Shown: one piece after another, positions 63,583 to 64,000 of the stretch
How the letters are laid out: the number at the start of each line of letters is the position of its first letter
How positions within the stretch are numbered: position 1 is the stretch's first letter
Origin: Amycolatopsis jejuensis
GTDB lineage: Bacteria; Actinomycetota; Actinomycetes; Mycobacteriales; Pseudonocardiaceae
Assembly (NCBI RefSeq): GCF_000717335.1
Contig: NZ_JNYZ01000012.1
Span: 62,001-126,000, forward strand
Length of the DNA: 64,000 nucleotides
Reading direction: 5' to 3'
The notes under the pieces: model-generated
The model's input: the letters and a program-made list of their open reading frames with translations, nothing else
Database searches by the model: none
Told to the model about the DNA's origin: nothing
Program-made: the position numbers and the translations under genes

Positions 63583-63720
63583 GGCCTGCCTCCTTCGCAT
63601 GTGCCGATGGTCTGGGAAGAGCCGGGGAATCCTGGATGGACCATACATACTCTGAACGGACCCGCGCACGTACCGTCCCTGGCACGATCAGCACCGACGC
63701 AGTCAAGGGAGACAGCGAGC

Positions 63721-64000
63721 ATGACGCTTCACGTGGGCATCGACGTCGGTGGCACGTTTACCGACGCCGTCGCGGTCGTCGACGGACGCGCGATTCGCGG
63801 CAAAGCGTTCTCGACCAAGGACGTGACCACCGGAATCCTGGACGCACTGGCGGTTCTGCGGGAGCGGGCCGGGATGGCCGAGGCCGATTTCTTCGCCGCG
63901 GTCGACCGCTTCGTGCTCGGCAACACCATCGTCACGAACGCGGTGGACGAGCAGAAGTACGCCGCGGTGGGATTGCTGACCACACAAGGGTTTCGTGACA
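63721..64000 (+). CDS. hydantoinase/oxoprolinase or acetone-carboxylase subunit (5' part only)
   Basis: About 93 residues are present, MTLHVGIDVGGTFTDAVAVV onward. GIDVGGTFTD is the ATP-binding signature of the HyuA/oxoprolinase A family, and FVLGNTIVTNAVDEQKYAAV with TTQGFRD follows the family pattern. The family uses ATP to hydrolyse cyclic amides or carboxylate ketones. The divergent PucR-type regulator probably activates it. The window ends inside the gene, so subunit type cannot be decided. Confidence 0.85.
   Translation, partial: MTLHVGIDVGGTFTDAVAVVDGRAIRGKAFSTKDVTTGILDALAVLRERAGMAEADFFAAVDRFVLGNTIVTNAVDEQKYAAVGLLTTQGFRD

Overview
The window is chromosomal DNA of a high-GC actinomycete. 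Strong third-position GC bias, frequent GTG starts, a conservon (histidine kinase / roadblock / DUF742 / GTPase), a class III lanthionine synthetase-like gene, a DMATS-type indole prenyltransferase and many TetR/MarR/PadR/LuxR regulators all fit the Pseudonocardiaceae. Amycolatopsis is my best guess from gene content and intergenic repeat style, but that is an inference and no rRNA is present. I saw no tRNA, CRISPR, insertion sequence or phage gene.

Layout. 1-8.7 kb: a cut-off MFS exporter diverging from a large LuxR (LAL) regulator, an ABC exporter pair with a divergent GbsR/MarR-like regulator, and a TetR gene diverging from an NAD(P)-binding oxidoreductase over a large palindromic operator. 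8.7-11.6 kb: two long repeat-rich gaps flank an SGNH hydrolase and a very small gene. A pair of inverted DnaA-box-like sites lies just before the hydrolase. 11.6-15.4 kb: a three-gene operon of sigma factor, small Ig-like-domain protein and TPR-CHAT protease. This is the best candidate for an undescribed signalling system. 15.4-28.6 kb: polysaccharide deacetylase, SRPBCC protein, FUSC transporter, MT0933-type antitoxin, prephenate dehydrogenase, a PadR-enoate reductase operon, patatin, methyltransferase, an OhrR-hydrolase pair, a membrane esterase and a serine hydrolase. 28.6-33.2 kb: repeat arrays around a DUF4383 protein, a PcaB-like lyase and a DUF664 protein. 33.5-43 kb: an indole prenyltransferase-tryptophanase operon, the conservon, and a lanthionine synthetase-like protein whose kinase catalytic residues all look substituted.

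43-52.5 kb: small membrane proteins, DUF427, an amino-acid permease and a TetR gene with the same operator/promoter module in mirror image on both sides. That module faces the permease on one side and a flavin monooxygenase plus two SDRs on the other. A frameshifted LysR gene diverges from another SDR, followed by a ~54-bp tandem array. 52.5-64 kb: TetR/hydrolase, NTF2-like, MmyB-type XRE regulator, rhomboid-like protein, hydrolase plus GMC oxidoreductase with a divergent TetR, a secreted EEP-family phosphodiesterase, an orphan class II HMG-CoA reductase, a GAF-PucR regulator and the start of a hydantoinase/acetone-carboxylase-type gene.

Two themes recur. First, divergent regulator-enzyme pairs have clear palindromic operators between them. 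Second, long gaps are filled with locally amplified, degenerate tandem repeats, each gap with its own unit, and shorter ~30-bp hairpin repeats sit in other gaps, two of them between convergent genes.
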